DNA of 64,000 bases from Pararoseomonas sp. SCSIO 73927. GTDB lineage: Bacteria; Pseudomonadota; Alphaproteobacteria; Acetobacterales; Acetobacteraceae. Shown here one piece after another: positions 15,771 to 23,532 of this stretch. The position numbers were made by a program, and so were the translations under genes. The stretch's first letter is position 1. Each line of letters opens with the position of its first letter. The stretch covers positions 248,001 to 312,000 of the forward strand of contig NZ_CP146232.1 of NCBI RefSeq assembly GCF_037040815.1. The letters are read 5' to 3'. The notes under the pieces are model-generated. The model did not search any database and had not been told where the DNA came from. It was given only the letters and a program-made list of their open reading frames with translations.

Positions 15771-16222
15771 GCTGTGTCGTCCTGGCCGATGATGCCGGCG
15801 ATCGCGCGGAGCGCGAGGGCGTAGCCCCCGACCCCAAGCCCGCAGATCACGCCCACCGCCGCGCGGGAGACGTAGGAGAGATGCCGAAAGGCCTCCCGCC
15901 GGTGGATGTTGGTGATATGGACCTCGACCACCGGCAAATCCACCGCCAGCAGCGCGTCCATCAGCGCGACCGAGGTGTGGGAGTAGCCGGCGGGGTTGAT
16001 GATGATGCCGGCGGCGTTGCCGCGGCACTCCTGCACCCAGGAGATCAGCTCGCCTTCCAGGTTCGTCTGGCGGAAGTCGATCGCGAGCCCCAACTCCTCC
16101 GCCGCCTCGGCGCAGAGGGCCTCCACGTCGTCGAGCGTCGCGGTGCCGTACTTCTCCGGCTCGCGCGTACCCAGCAGGTTGAGGTTGGGGCCGTTGAGGA
16201 CGGCGATCAGCGGGGGTTCCAC
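15767..16222 (-). CDS. aroQ: 3-dehydroquinate dehydratase, type II
   Basis: 151 aa from a GTG at 16222. Type II motifs are complete: [18 protein letters not shown] with the catalytic Tyr, the [17 protein letters not shown] region, [14 protein letters not shown] with the active-site His, and [25 protein letters not shown]. It converts 3-dehydroquinate to 3-dehydroshikimate in the shikimate pathway. It leads the accB-accC operon. Confidence 0.95.
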   Translation of the reverse strand: MEPPLIAVLNGPNLNLLGTREPEKYGTATLDDVEALCAEAAEELGLAIDFRQTNLEGELISWVQECRGNAAGIIINPAGYSHTSVALMDALLAVDLPVVEVHITNIHRREAFRHLSYVSRAAVGVICGLGVGGYALALRAIAGIIGQDDTA

Positions 16223-16291
16223 AGGTCCTGTTCCGGTCCGCCCGGGGGTCTGGTCCGGGGTCTGGCCGGGCGGGCTAGCATGGAGGCGCCT

Positions 16292-16348
16292 GAGCACGCA
16301 AACCGGGGGCACGCAAACCGGGAGCACGCAAACCGGGGGCACGCGCAA
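16292..16348. repeat. Short tandem repeat, about 15 nt, three and a half copies
   Basis: GCACGCAAACCGGG recurs at 15-nt spacing three times, alternating GG/GA between copies, and then degenerates to GCACGCGCAACCC. It lies between the divergent aroQ and the small hydrophilic-protein gene. There are no spacers, so this is not a CRISPR. It may be slippage-prone non-coding DNA or clustered regulator sites. Confidence 0.8.
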
Positions 16349-16386
16349 CCCACCCCCGCCGGCAGGGGTTGAAGGCCGGAGCAGCG

Positions 16387-16689
16387 ATGGAGGCGACGGT
16401 GACGAAGAAGAAGACCGAGGGCCGGGCGGACGATGCCACGACCAACCGGGGCACGGTGAAGGGACACCACGAGGATCCCGACGCGCGGGTGCCTGAGGGC
16501 GGCCCGGCCGAGGCGCCGAAGCGCGATCACGGCAGCATGAAGGGCGCCGCCTCCACGGCGGCGGACGCGGATGCGGGCCTTGGCGGCACCAGTTCCGCGA
16601 CGTCGGGCAAGCGGGAGCAGGAGGCGGCCGCGGCGGCCGGTGAAGGCAAGACGCAGTCCGGCCGGGGCCATCGCAAGCACGAGGACTGA
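16387..16689 (+). CDS. Small, highly charged, probably disordered protein
   Basis: 100 aa from the ATG at 16387 (a TTG 18 nt earlier is in frame). Composition is dominated by Lys, Glu, Asp, Gly, Ala, Ser and Thr, with no Cys, Trp or hydrophobic core: [49 protein letters not shown]. This resembles hydrophilin-like or nucleic-acid-binding stress proteins, but no domain is recognised. Codon use is in keeping with neighbours. It precedes thiS by about 60 bp. Confidence 0.6.
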   Translation: MEATVTKKKTEGRADDATTNRGTVKGHHEDPDARVPEGGPAEAPKRDHGSMKGAASTAADADAGLGGTSSATSGKREQEAAAAAGEGKTQSGRGHRKHED

Positions 16690-16751
16690 GGTCCCCACCC
16701 TTCGACACGCCCCTTCAACCGGGGGGCGCCCCGTGCCACATGCGCGGGGCA

Positions 16752-16964
16752 ATGCCCGGTTCCATCCAGATCACCGTGAACGGGGAGGCCCGCGACCTGC
16801 AGGCCCCCCTCCCCCTCTCCGCCTTCCTGGCCGGTGCCGGGCTGGACACGCGCAAGGTGGCCGTGGAGCGGAACGAGGAGATCGTGCCGCGCTCGGCCTA
16901 TCCCACCACGCTGCTGCAGCAGGGGGATGCGCTGGAGATCGTGCACTTCATCGGGGGAGGCTGA
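16752..16964 (+). CDS. thiS: Sulfur carrier protein ThiS
   Basis: 70 aa from the ATG at 16752 (an ATG at 16740 is also in frame). Beta-grasp pattern: [52 protein letters not shown]. The C-terminal Gly-Gly is the site of thiocarboxylation that donates sulfur for the thiazole ring of thiamine. It is followed 4 bp later by thiG. No TPP riboswitch-like sequence was seen upstream. Confidence 0.9.
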   Translation: MPGSIQITVNGEARDLQAPLPLSAFLAGAGLDTRKVAVERNEEIVPRSAYPTTLLQQGDALEIVHFIGGG

Positions 16965-16968
16965 GGCG

Positions 16969-17775
16969 ATGGATACGGTGGTGATGGCCCCAGGGCTGGA
17001 CGACAACGATTCCTGGGAGGTGGCCGGGCGCCGCTTCCGCTCCCGCCTCGTGGTCGGGACGGGGCGCTACAAGAGCCTGGAGGAGACGGCGGCCGCGATC
17101 GAGGCCTCCGGCGCGGAGATGGTGACGGTGGCGGTGCGGCGGGTGAACCTGTCCGACCCCGGCGCGCCGATGCTGCAGGATTTCGTGCCGCCGGACCGCT
17201 ACACCTACCTTCCCAACACGGCCGGCTGCCACACGGCGAATGAGGCAGTGCGGACGCTGCGCCTGGCGCGCGAGGCGGGCGGGTGGAACCTGGTGAAGCT
17301 GGAGGTGCTGGGGCCGCCGCCCTTCCTCTACCCCGACATGCCCGCGACCTTTGAGGCCGCCGAAGCCCTGATCAAGGACGGCTTCGAGGTGATGGTCTAC
17401 TGCGCGGACGACCCGCTGGCGGCGAAACGGCTGGAGGAGATGGGCTGCGTGGCGGTGATGCCGCTGGGCGCGCCGATCGGCTCCGGGCTGGGGCTGACCA
17501 ATCCATTCATGCTGCGCTCCATCATCGAGAACGCGCGGGTGCCGGTGCTGGTGGATGCCGGGATCGGCACGGCGAGCGAGGCGGCGCAGGCGATGGAGCT
17601 GGGCTGTGACGCGGTGCTGCTGAACTCCGCCATTGCCCACGCGAAGGACCCCGTACGGATGGCGCGCGCGATGAAGGCGGGGGTGGAGGCTGGGCGGCAC
17701 GCCCATCTTGCCGGACGCATGCCGCGGAACTACGCGGCCGACGCCTCCAGCCCGATGGCGGGGCTGATCCGGTAG
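16969..17775 (+). CDS. thiG: Thiazole synthase
   Basis: 268 aa from the ATG at 16969 (an ATG at 16987 would also serve). TIM-barrel motifs of Thi[35 protein letters not shown] split over two strands, [21 protein letters not shown] with the substrate-binding Lys, [13 protein letters not shown] and [22 protein letters not shown]. It builds the thiazole moiety from 1-deoxyxylulose-5-phosphate, dehydroglycine and ThiS thiocarboxylate. thiO, thiE and thiC are not in the window. Confidence 0.95.
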   Translation: MDTVVMAPGLDDNDSWEVAGRRFRSRLVVGTGRYKSLEETAAAIEASGAEMVTVAVRRVNLSDPGAPMLQDFVPPDRYTYLPNTAGCHTANEAVRTLRLAREAGGWNLVKLEVLGPPPFLYPDMPATFEAAEALIKDGFEVMVYCADDPLAAKRLEEMGCVAVMPLGAPIGSGLGLTNPFMLRSIIENARVPVLVDAGIGTASEAAQAMELGCDAVLLNSAIAHAKDPVRMARAMKAGVEAGRHAHLAGRMPRNYAADASSPMAGLIR

Positions 17776-17791
17776 GACCTGCCCCGCCGGA

Positions 17792-17831
17792 CGCTCAGCT
17801 GCCAGGCACTCAGCTGCCGGGCACTCAGCTC
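17792..17831. repeat. Short tandem repeat of about 15 nt, nearly three copies
   Basis: GCACTCAGCTGCCGG and two close variants run head to tail between the thiG stop and the end of the convergent membrane-protein gene, just entering the latter's 3' end. The central CAGCTG of each unit is a palindrome. Confidence 0.7.
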
Positions 17832-18217
17832 CAGTAGCGCGGCAGGCCGCGCGGGGGCTGTCCCCTCTCCTCGGAGAGGCGGGCGGCGCAGAGGACGTCC
17901 AGCAGGGTGACGCCGAGCACGGCGGCGAGGGCGATCTTCACGTTGCGGCGCTCCGCCGGGCCGTAGCTGGGAGTACCTAGGAGGGTCGCGACGTCCAGCG
18001 CGTCGCCGCCCACCCGCGCCCAGAGAAGCGGAGCAGAGGCGGGGTTGGCGAGGATGGCGACGCCGTTCGCCACCTCCCGCATCCCGTAGGCGCGGAAGAC
18101 GTTGGTGCGGCCGGTCATGCCCAGGCGGCGGGCGAGGGTGCGGCCGCCGAGGATCTCCATCGCCCCCAGGCCGATGCTAAACCATCCGAGGAAGCGGGCG
18201 AGGTTCGTCGTGTTCAC
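17825..18217 (-). CDS. Hypothetical membrane protein
   Basis: 130 aa. Three to four hydrophobic segments are visible: LARFLGWFSIGLGAMEILGG at the N-terminus, MREVANGVAILANP in the middle, and IALAAVLGVTLLDVLCAA near the C-terminus. The arrangement and GRTNVFRAYGMREVANG resemble small membrane proteins annotated near cyclase/dehydrase (SRPBCC) genes in proteobacteria, but no such partner is adjacent. Inner membrane; function unknown. It converges on thiG. Confidence 0.75.
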   Translation of the reverse strand: MNTTNLARFLGWFSIGLGAMEILGGRTLARRLGMTGRTNVFRAYGMREVANGVAILANPASAPLLWARVGGDALDVATLLGTPSYGPAERRNVKIALAAVLGVTLLDVLCAARLSEERGQPPRGLPRYWS

Positions 18218-18273
18218 GGGCGGGGTCCTCTCAGGCGCGTGGCGCCCGTGAAACGCGCGAGAGCCGGAAAGGA

Positions 18274-19566
18274 TCAGCCGGGCAGGGCGTCCAGCGCCTC
18301 CCTCATCAGCGGGCGCGAGGCGGGGTCCGGGGCGGTGCAGAGGGTTTCGAGCGCACGCAGGGCGGGATCGGCGGCGAGGGCCGGGCAGCGGTCCAGGAGT
18401 TCGCCGAGCAGGATGCCCCAGGCGCGGACCTCAATCCGCTGCCAGGCCCCGGCGGCCTTGCCGGCCGGGAGGCGGGAGGCGGCGCCGAAGTCGCTGAGGA
18501 CGGCCTCGCCCGTCGCTCCGTCCCAGAGGGTGTTGTGGGCGTAGAGGTCGCCGTGCAGCAGGCCGCGCGCGTGCAGGTGGGCGGCGGCGGCGGCGGTGGC
18601 GCGGGCGAGATTCAGCGCAGCTTCGGGCGAGAGGCGCAGGGCGGGGTCGTAACAGTCGCGGGAGCAGGATTCGGGGCTGGGCGGGCCGGCCAGGGGGCGC
18701 CAGGCTTCCGGCAGGAGGGGCATGACGAGGCCCTGCAGGCCGTCCGGATGGTCCTTTAGCCGGCCGAGGGCGCCGGGGAGGTTCGGGTGGGTGCCGGCGC
18801 GGAGGCAGGCCGCCATCTCCTGCTCGGGCAGGCCGTCGCTCGTCATCGCGCCCTTGAACAGCTTCAGGGCGACGGGGCGGGGTCCCTCCCCCGCCGTCCA
18901 GGTCGCGCGGCGGACGAGGCCGGAAGCGCCCTGCCCCAAGATCCCTCCAGGTTCCAGCGCGGACCAAGCGATCTCGGGGGCGTCGGGGGCGGGTGCGGGC
19001 GGGTCCAGCGGGTTCCCGGCCCAGGCGATCCAGGCGAGGCCGGGCAGGGCCGCGAGCCAGGGCGGGAGGGCTTCGAGGCGGTTGGCGGAGAGGCGGATGA
19101 GCTCGAGGTTCGCGGCCCCGGTCAGGTCCGGCAGGGCGGTGAGGCGGTTGCCGGCAAGCATCAGCTTCTGCAGGGACGGGCGTTCCGCCAACGCCCCGGG
19201 CATCGTCGCGATGGCGTTGCCGGTGAGGGTGAGCCAGCGCAGGGCGGGGGACAGGGATTCGGCGGGCACCTCCTCTATCCCGCAGCCGCGCGCGCCGAGC
19301 TGGGACAGCGCAGGAAGGCCGCCGAGGGCGGGCGGCAGGCGCCGAAGGGGGTTGCCTGAGAGGAAGAGGACCTTCAGGCGGCGCAGGCGGGCGATGCCGG
19401 CCGGCAGGTCCGGCAGGGCGTTGCCGCCGAGGTCGAGGATCTCCAGCGTATCAGCGAGGCCGAGGATTTCCGGCGGGAACTCCCGCAGGCCGAGGCCGGT
19501 GAGGCGGAGCTCGCGGGCACCGGCAAGGCTGCCGCGGCGAAGGGCGTCCAGGGTGGCATGGGACAT
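18274..19566 (-). CDS. Leucine-rich-repeat protein fused to a protein-kinase-like domain
   Basis: 430 aa from the ATG at 19566. Residues about 15-205 contain roughly eight leucine-rich repeats (LEILDLGGNALPDLPAGIA, LKVLFLSGNPLRRLPPALG and so on). From about 220 a eukaryotic-like Ser/Thr kinase fold follows: glycine loop LGQGASGLV, VALKLFK with the catalytic Lys, catalytic loop HGDLYAHNTL (HxDxxxxN pattern) and DFG in VLSDFGAA. The kinase lobe is short and HRD is HGD. No membrane segment or signal peptide, so it is cytoplasmic. Substrate unknown; probably protein-protein interaction through the LRRs. Confidence 0.86.
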   Translation of the reverse strand: MSHATLDALRRGSLAGARELRLTGLGLREFPPEILGLADTLEILDLGGNALPDLPAGIARLRRLKVLFLSGNPLRRLPPALGGLPALSQLGARGCGIEEVPAESLSPALRWLTLTGNAIATMPGALAERPSLQKLMLAGNRLTALPDLTGAANLELIRLSANRLEALPPWLAALPGLAWIAWAGNPLDPPAPAPDAPEIAWSALEPGGILGQGASGLVRRATWTAGEGPRPVALKLFKGAMTSDGLPEQEMAACLRAGTHPNLPGALGRLKDHPDGLQGLVMPLLPEAWRPLAGPPSPESCSRDCYDPALRLSPEAALNLARATAAAAAHLHARGLLHGDLYAHNTLWDGATGEAVLSDFGAASRLPAGKAAGAWQRIEVRAWGILLGELLDRCPALAADPALRALETLCTAPDPASRPLMREALDALPG

Positions 19567-19632
19567 GGTCGGGCCGGGGGTCCTTCGGGCGCGGGCCGGT
19601 CGGCGGGAATCCACCGTGCCGCGCGCGGCAAG

Positions 19633-19670
19633 GGTGCATGTCGTGGAACAGGCCCGTGGCGACAATCAGG
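19633..19670 (-). promoter_or_regulatory. Upstream motif shared with the 8989-9031 region (copy B)
   Basis: Plus-strand reading: GGTGCATGTCGTGG (19633-19646), CCCGTGGCGACA (19653-19664), ATCAGG (19665-19670). Block order matches copy A; 14/14, 10/12 and 6/6 bases are identical. It lies 67 nt upstream of the LRR-kinase start on the minus strand. Confidence 0.35.
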
Positions 19671-19810
19671 GGGGGGGGAGGCGGGTGACGGAGTGGGCGG
19701 CGGCGCTGGCGCGCCGCTCTCCGTGATGCATGCCGCTGGCCCGCGGCATGGGCGCCCAGCCGTTCGGTTCAGTGCGGAAATGAGCGACGGGCGCCGTTTA
19801 TCCATGGAAG

Positions 19811-19825
19811 ACTGAACAGTTCAGT
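19811..19825. promoter_or_regulatory. Perfect palindrome, probable TetR-family operator
   Basis: ACTGAAC-A-GTTCAGT, 7-bp arms around one central base, ending 5 nt before the ATG of the TetR-family gene. Position and symmetry fit autoregulation by that protein. The site covers the region where a Shine-Dalgarno would lie. Confidence 0.6.
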
Positions 19826-19830
19826 AGCAA

Positions 19831-20508
19831 ATGCGCATGCACTGCCCTCACCGGGCCTCCTTCGGGGATCTGTCGTTGTCCTGCACCCTTGCCCTGCCGC
19901 CTGATGTCTCGCCGAAGCGGGCCTCCATCCTGATGGCGGGCGCGCAGCTCTTCATGGCGAGCGGCTACGCCAACGTGTCGATGGATGCGGTGGCGAAGGA
20001 GGCCGGGGTCTCCAAGGCGACGCTCTACGCTTATTTCAGCGGGAAGGAGGCGCTGTTCGCGGCCATCGTGGAGGGGCGTTGCAGCGCCATCGCGGCGGAG
20101 TCGGAGGAGCTGGCCTCCCACGCCGCCTCCACCGACGCGGCGCTGCGGGAGCTGGGCCGGGTCTGGATCCGCTTCCTGATGAGCCCGCAGAGCTTGGCGA
20201 TCCACCGGACCGTGATCGCGGAGTGCGCGCGCTTCCCCGACCTGGCGCGCGCCTTCTACGCCTCCGGGCCAGCCCGCGGGCGGGGCTGGCTGGCGCGGCG
20301 GCTGGAGGATGCGCAGCGGTGGGGGAAGCTGCGGGAGGATGCCGACCCCCAGGTGGCGGCCGACCACCTGATGGGGCTGATCCGCGGCGACCTCTACATG
20401 CAGGCCATGCTGGGTGGGCCGGTGCCGGACGAGGCGGCGATGGACGCCGTGGTGGACGCCGCCGTGGCGGTGTTCCTGCGGGCTTACGGGGTGCCTCCGC
20501 CGGGCTGA
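19831..20508 (+). CDS. TetR/AcrR-family transcriptional regulator
   Basis: 225 aa. HTH domain at about 28-75: ASILMAGAQLFMASGYANVSMDAVAKEAGVSKATLYAYFSGKEALFAAIV, given here in pieces as AGAQLFMASGY, VSMDAVAKEAGVSKATLY and YFSGKEALF. The C-terminal half is an all-helical ligand/dimer domain of the AefR-like type (LGRVWIRFLMSPQSLAIHRTV). No efflux operon is adjacent, so its main target is elsewhere. Start is uncertain: no good ribosome site precedes 19831, and the ATG six bases later is possible. Confidence 0.87.
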   Translation: MRMHCPHRASFGDLSLSCTLALPPDVSPKRASILMAGAQLFMASGYANVSMDAVAKEAGVSKATLYAYFSGKEALFAAIVEGRCSAIAAESEELASHAASTDAALRELGRVWIRFLMSPQSLAIHRTVIAECARFPDLARAFYASGPARGRGWLARRLEDAQRWGKLREDADPQVAADHLMGLIRGDLYMQAMLGGPVPDEAAMDAVVDAAVAVFLRAYGVPPPG

Positions 20509-20589
20509 GCGGCGCCGGAAAGGGGCCTGCGGTTTCATCAATTCGCCCGGAAATCGGCGGCCGGGCTATGTAGGTTCCGGGAGGTTTAC

Positions 20590-20860
20590 GGCCACCCCCG
20601 CCGGTCACGAAAAAATCCCCGGCCGAGGGGGAAGATCGCTCTTGCACCCTCCGGGCAGGGGGACTATCTGCCGCCCAGACGCAGTACGCACGTGCCTCTG
20701 GCCTGAAGGTTACGCAACGACGTCAAGCGTTCTGGCAACCCCCGCCGGCCTGCCGACGGGCTCTCTCTCTGGTCGCTGGTTCGTTCGACCGTTCGTCAAC
20801 CCGAGCAGGCCCGGCCCGCGACGCGCGGCCGCCTGCCGCCTTCGTTTGGAGGGTGGTGCG
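20590..20860 (+). ncRNA. Structured 5' leader of the ornithine decarboxylase gene, candidate speF-type RNA
   Basis: The gene-free stretch from the tetR stop to the ODC start (352 bp) contains several stem-loops: TCCCC/GGGGA around 20616-20631, GGCAG/CTGCC around 20654-20672, and CCAGA/TCTGG around 20675-20702. The Rfam speF motif is a long cis-regulatory RNA found upstream of ornithine decarboxylase in alphaproteobacteria, so both the context and length fit. The match is by position and general form; a covariance-model search was not possible. Confidence 0.45.
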
Positions 20861-21991
20861 ATGACTCCGAAGATCTCGCAATTCCTGGCCGATGTTCAGC
20901 CGGCGACGCCGTGCCTTGTCCTCGACGTGGACCGGGTGGAGCAGAACTACCGGCGCCTGCAATCCGCCCTGCCCCTCGCCCGCATCTACTACGCCGTGAA
21001 GGCCAACCCGGCGCCCCAGATCCTGGAGCGGCTGGCCGGGCTCGGCTCCTGCTTCGATGCGGCCTCCTGGGAGGAGGTGTCGGCGGTGCTGAAGGCCGGC
21101 GCTGCGGCGGATGCCGTCTCCTTCGGCAACACGGTGAAGAAGGAGAGCGCGATCCGCGCCGCCTACGCCCAGGGCGTGCGGATGTTCGCCTTCGACTCCG
21201 AGGGCGAGCTGGAGAAGCTGGCGCGCTCCGCGCCGGGCTCCCGCGTGTACTGCCGCATCCTCGTCGGCAACGACGGCGCGGAGTGGCCGCTCTCCCGCAA
21301 GTTCGGCTGCGAGGTGGAGATGGCGCGCGAGCTGATGGTGAAGGCGGGCGAGATGGGGCTGGACCCCTTCGGCCTCTCCTTCCACGTCGGCAGCCAGCAG
21401 ACCAACACCGCGGCCTATGAGGCGGCGATCGCCAAGGTCGCCATGCTCTTCACCGACCTGAAGGAAGCCGGGGTGAAGGTGCGGATGGTGAACCTGGGCG
21501 GCGGCTACCCCGTGCGCTACCGCGCCGAGGTGCCGGAGATCGACGCCTTCGGCGACGCCATTATGGGCGCCATGGCCGAGCACTTCGGCAACGCCATTCC
21601 CGACATCGTGGTGGAGCCCGGGCGCTTCATCGCGGGCGACGCGGCGGTGGTCTCGGCCGAGGTGGTGCTCGTCTCCCGCAAGGCGAAGGACGATCCGGTG
21701 CGCTGGGTGTACCTGGACATTGGCCGCTTCGGCGGGCTGGCGGAGACGGAGGGCGAGGCGATCAAGTACGCCTTCCGCACGCCGCATGACGGCACGGCCG
21801 AGGGGCCGGTGACGATCGCGGGCCCGACCTGCGACAGCACGGACACCCTCTACGAGAAGTCCAACTACCGGCTGCCGGAGAAGCTGCAGTCGGGCGACCG
21901 GATCGAGATCCTGGCGACGGGGGCCTACGTGACCACCTATGCCAGCCAGGCGTTCAACGGGTTCGCGCCGCTGGCTGAGCACTACATCTGA
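20861..21991 (+). CDS. Ornithine decarboxylase-like PLP enzyme (fold type III)
   Basis: 376 aa from the ATG at 20861, preceded by GGAGGG. Alanine-racemase-like barrel with the PLP lysine in IYYAVKANPAP (about 50), SFGNTVKKESAI, the FDSEGELEKLA region, SFHVGSQQTN, NLGGGYPV, and a C-terminal beta domain with GPTCDSTDTLYE containing the active-site Cys/Asp from the second subunit. It decarboxylates ornithine to putrescine (lysine is a possible second substrate). Regulation is probably through the long leader, and a strong terminator follows at 22019. Confidence 0.92.
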   Translation: MTPKISQFLADVQPATPCLVLDVDRVEQNYRRLQSALPLARIYYAVKANPAPQILERLAGLGSCFDAASWEEVSAVLKAGAAADAVSFGNTVKKESAIRAAYAQGVRMFAFDSEGELEKLARSAPGSRVYCRILVGNDGAEWPLSRKFGCEVEMARELMVKAGEMGLDPFGLSFHVGSQQTNTAAYEAAIAKVAMLFTDLKEAGVKVRMVNLGGGYPVRYRAEVPEIDAFGDAIMGAMAEHFGNAIPDIVVEPGRFIAGDAAVVSAEVVLVSRKAKDDPVRWVYLDIGRFGGLAETEGEAIKYAFRTPHDGTAEGPVTIAGPTCDSTDTLYEKSNYRLPEKLQSGDRIEILATGAYVTTYASQAFNGFAPLAEHYI

Positions 21992-22018
21992 GCCGGGCGG
22001 ACTTCCGGGAAATGGCGG

Positions 22019-22050
22019 AAAGGGCACCTTCGGGTGCCCTTTCTTTTCGT
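22019..22050 (+). terminator. Rho-independent terminator after ornithine decarboxylase
   Basis: AAAGGGCACC-TTCG-GGTGCCCTTT is a perfect 10-bp stem with a stable TTCG tetraloop, followed by CTTTTCGTT. It lies 27 nt after the stop codon. Confidence 0.9.
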
Positions 22051-22161
22051 TGACTGGCGGCGTTCCGAAACAAGCTGTCTCCCCTGGCGCGACACAGAGT
22101 CGATTCTTCTTCCATGCTGATGACACCTCGGTAATAATGCCGCGAAAGACCGGGGGCTGGC

Positions 22162-22731
22162 GTGGCAGAGTTCTGGGCTGATTGGGGCGCGGCCGCCTAC
22201 CTTCTGGCGGCCCTCTGGGCGTTCTTCGAGGGCGAGACCTTCGTGCTGGCGGCCGCGGCGATCGGGGCGATGACGGGCGCGGTGGACCCGTGGATCCTGA
22301 TGTTCTCGGTCTGGATCGGCTCCTTCCTCGGGGACCAGACCTGGTTCACCCTCGGCCGCCGCTACGGGCCGCGGATCATGAAGAAGTACCCGAAGGCCGA
22401 GGCGAAGATGGCCAGCGCCACGGCCATGCTGCTTCAGTACGGCACGATCTTCATCCTGACCTTCCGCTTCCTCTACGGCATCCGCAACGTGGCGGCGGCG
22501 GCCTGCGGGCTGGCGGGGATCGGGCGGCTGCGCTTCGCCCTGCTGAACTTCTGCGCGGCGGGCCTCTGGGCGAGCAGCTTCGTGGCGGCCGGCTGGTTCC
22601 TGGGCGGGCTGATCGGACCGGAGCGGCTGTTCCACGCCATCGCCGGCGGCGCGCTGCTGATCCTGGCGGTGTTCCTGTTCCGGCGCTTCTACCGCCGCCG
22701 TCGTGCGGCCCGGACGGTGCCGGCCCTCTAG
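22162..22731 (+). CDS. DedA-family membrane protein
   Basis: 189 aa from a GTG at 22162. SNARE-associated/DedA features: the FFEGETFVLAAAAIGAM segment, GSFLGDQTWFTLGRRYG, a basic cytoplasmic patch KKYPKAEAKM, TFRFLYGIRNVAAAACGLAG with the conserved Arg and Gly, and a C-terminal helix followed by RRFYRRRR. DedA proteins are inner-membrane lipid scramblases or transporters affecting envelope homeostasis. Single gene; no partner adjacent. Confidence 0.88.
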   Translation: MAEFWADWGAAAYLLAALWAFFEGETFVLAAAAIGAMTGAVDPWILMFSVWIGSFLGDQTWFTLGRRYGPRIMKKYPKAEAKMASATAMLLQYGTIFILTFRFLYGIRNVAAAACGLAGIGRLRFALLNFCAAGLWASSFVAAGWFLGGLIGPERLFHAIAGGALLILAVFLFRRFYRRRRAARTVPAL

Positions 22732-22849
22732 CCTGTCCGGGCCCTCGGGGCCGGATGGCCCCACCAGGCGTTGCCCGAGGCGCGCCCTTTTTCCCGAGTT
22801 CCGTCCCCGATGATTTCCAGGGGGCGGCCGAGGCTCTAGGCTGCATCCC

Positions 22850-23314
22850 ATGGACGAGATCGACCGGAACATCCTCATCGCCGTGCAGCAGGACGGCGCA
22901 GCGGGGCTTTCCGACCTCTCCAAGGTCGCCGGGCTCTCCGTTTCCGCCACCGCAGAGCGGGTGAAGCGGCTGGAGGAGCGGGGCACGATCCGCGGCTGGC
23001 ACGCGGCGCTGGACCCGGGAGCCGTTGGCTGCGCGCTGCTGGCCTTCGTGATGGTGGGGCTGCGCCCCGGGCGGGACGACGGCGCCTTCCGCAAGGCCAT
23101 GCGCCGCGCGGATGCGGTGCTGGAGTGCCACGCCGTCAGCGGGCCGTGGGACTACATGCTGAAGCTGCGCCTGCCGGACCTTGCGGCACTGGAGCGCTTC
23201 GTGGCCGAGGAGATCCGCGGCCAGACCGGGGTGGAACGCACGGAAACCGTGGTGGCGCTCGCCTCCGCCAAGGAGACGATGATCCTGCCGGTGGCGGAGG
23301 CGGACGAGGAGTAG
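22850..23314 (+). CDS. Lrp/AsnC-family transcriptional regulator
   Basis: 154 aa. N-terminal HTH (DEIDRNILIAVQQDGAAGLSDLSKVAGLSVSATAERVKRLEERG, shown here by its key elements DRNIL, LSDLSKVAGLS and RVKRLEERGTI) followed by the RAM ligand-binding domain with VLECHAVSGPWDYMLKLRLPDL. Such regulators sense amino acids. No divergent transporter or enzyme lies upstream, so its targets are not evident. Confidence 0.93.
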   Translation: MDEIDRNILIAVQQDGAAGLSDLSKVAGLSVSATAERVKRLEERGTIRGWHAALDPGAVGCALLAFVMVGLRPGRDDGAFRKAMRRADAVLECHAVSGPWDYMLKLRLPDLAALERFVAEEIRGQTGVERTETVVALASAKETMILPVAEADEE

Positions 23315-23332
23315 GGCCTGACGGGTCCGGAG

Positions 23333-23382
23333 CCAGGGGGCGCTGCCCCCTGGAACCCCCGCCAAGGACCTGAGGCCCTTGG
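23333..23382. repeat. Two-hairpin REP-like element downstream of the Lrp gene
   Basis: CCAGGGGGC-GCT-GCCCCCTGG (23333-23353) is a perfect 9-bp stem; CCAAGGACC-TGA-GGCCCTTGG (23362-23382) is an 8/9 stem. Each is followed by the same AACCCC box. Elements of this form are common between genes in GC-rich Acetobacteraceae and may also end transcription of the Lrp gene. Confidence 0.65.
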
Positions 23383-23456
23383 AACCCCTTCTAGCTGCCG
23401 CCGTGCCGTCCTGAGATGGGGTTTCCGCGTGATGGGCTTCGTTCTGCCCTTGCAGT

Positions 23457-23481
23457 CGCCTCGGGTCATCGACCCGAGGCG
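23457..23481. other. Perfect 11-bp inverted repeat
   Basis: CGCCTCGGGTC-ATC-GACCCGAGGCG, between the Lrp gene and the peptide-binding-protein gene. There is no T tract on either side, so it is not an obvious terminator. It could be an operator or an RNA structure element. Confidence 0.6.
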
Positions 23482-23532
23482 CACCATCAGCCGAGAGAGA
23501 CCAACTCCTAGAAGAAGATGATGGTGAGGGGT

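Noticed and set aside
16292..16348. CRISPR array
   Set aside because: The 15-nt units are contiguous with no unique spacers and no cas genes are in the window.
16690..16751. TPP riboswitch in front of thiS
   Set aside because: The short leader contains only a GC-rich hairpin and lacks the conserved thi-box elements such as CUGAGA.
20771..20797. LexA box in the ornithine decarboxylase leader
   Set aside because: Several GTTC words occur, but none pair at the 7-nt spacing required by the alphaproteobacterial consensus.
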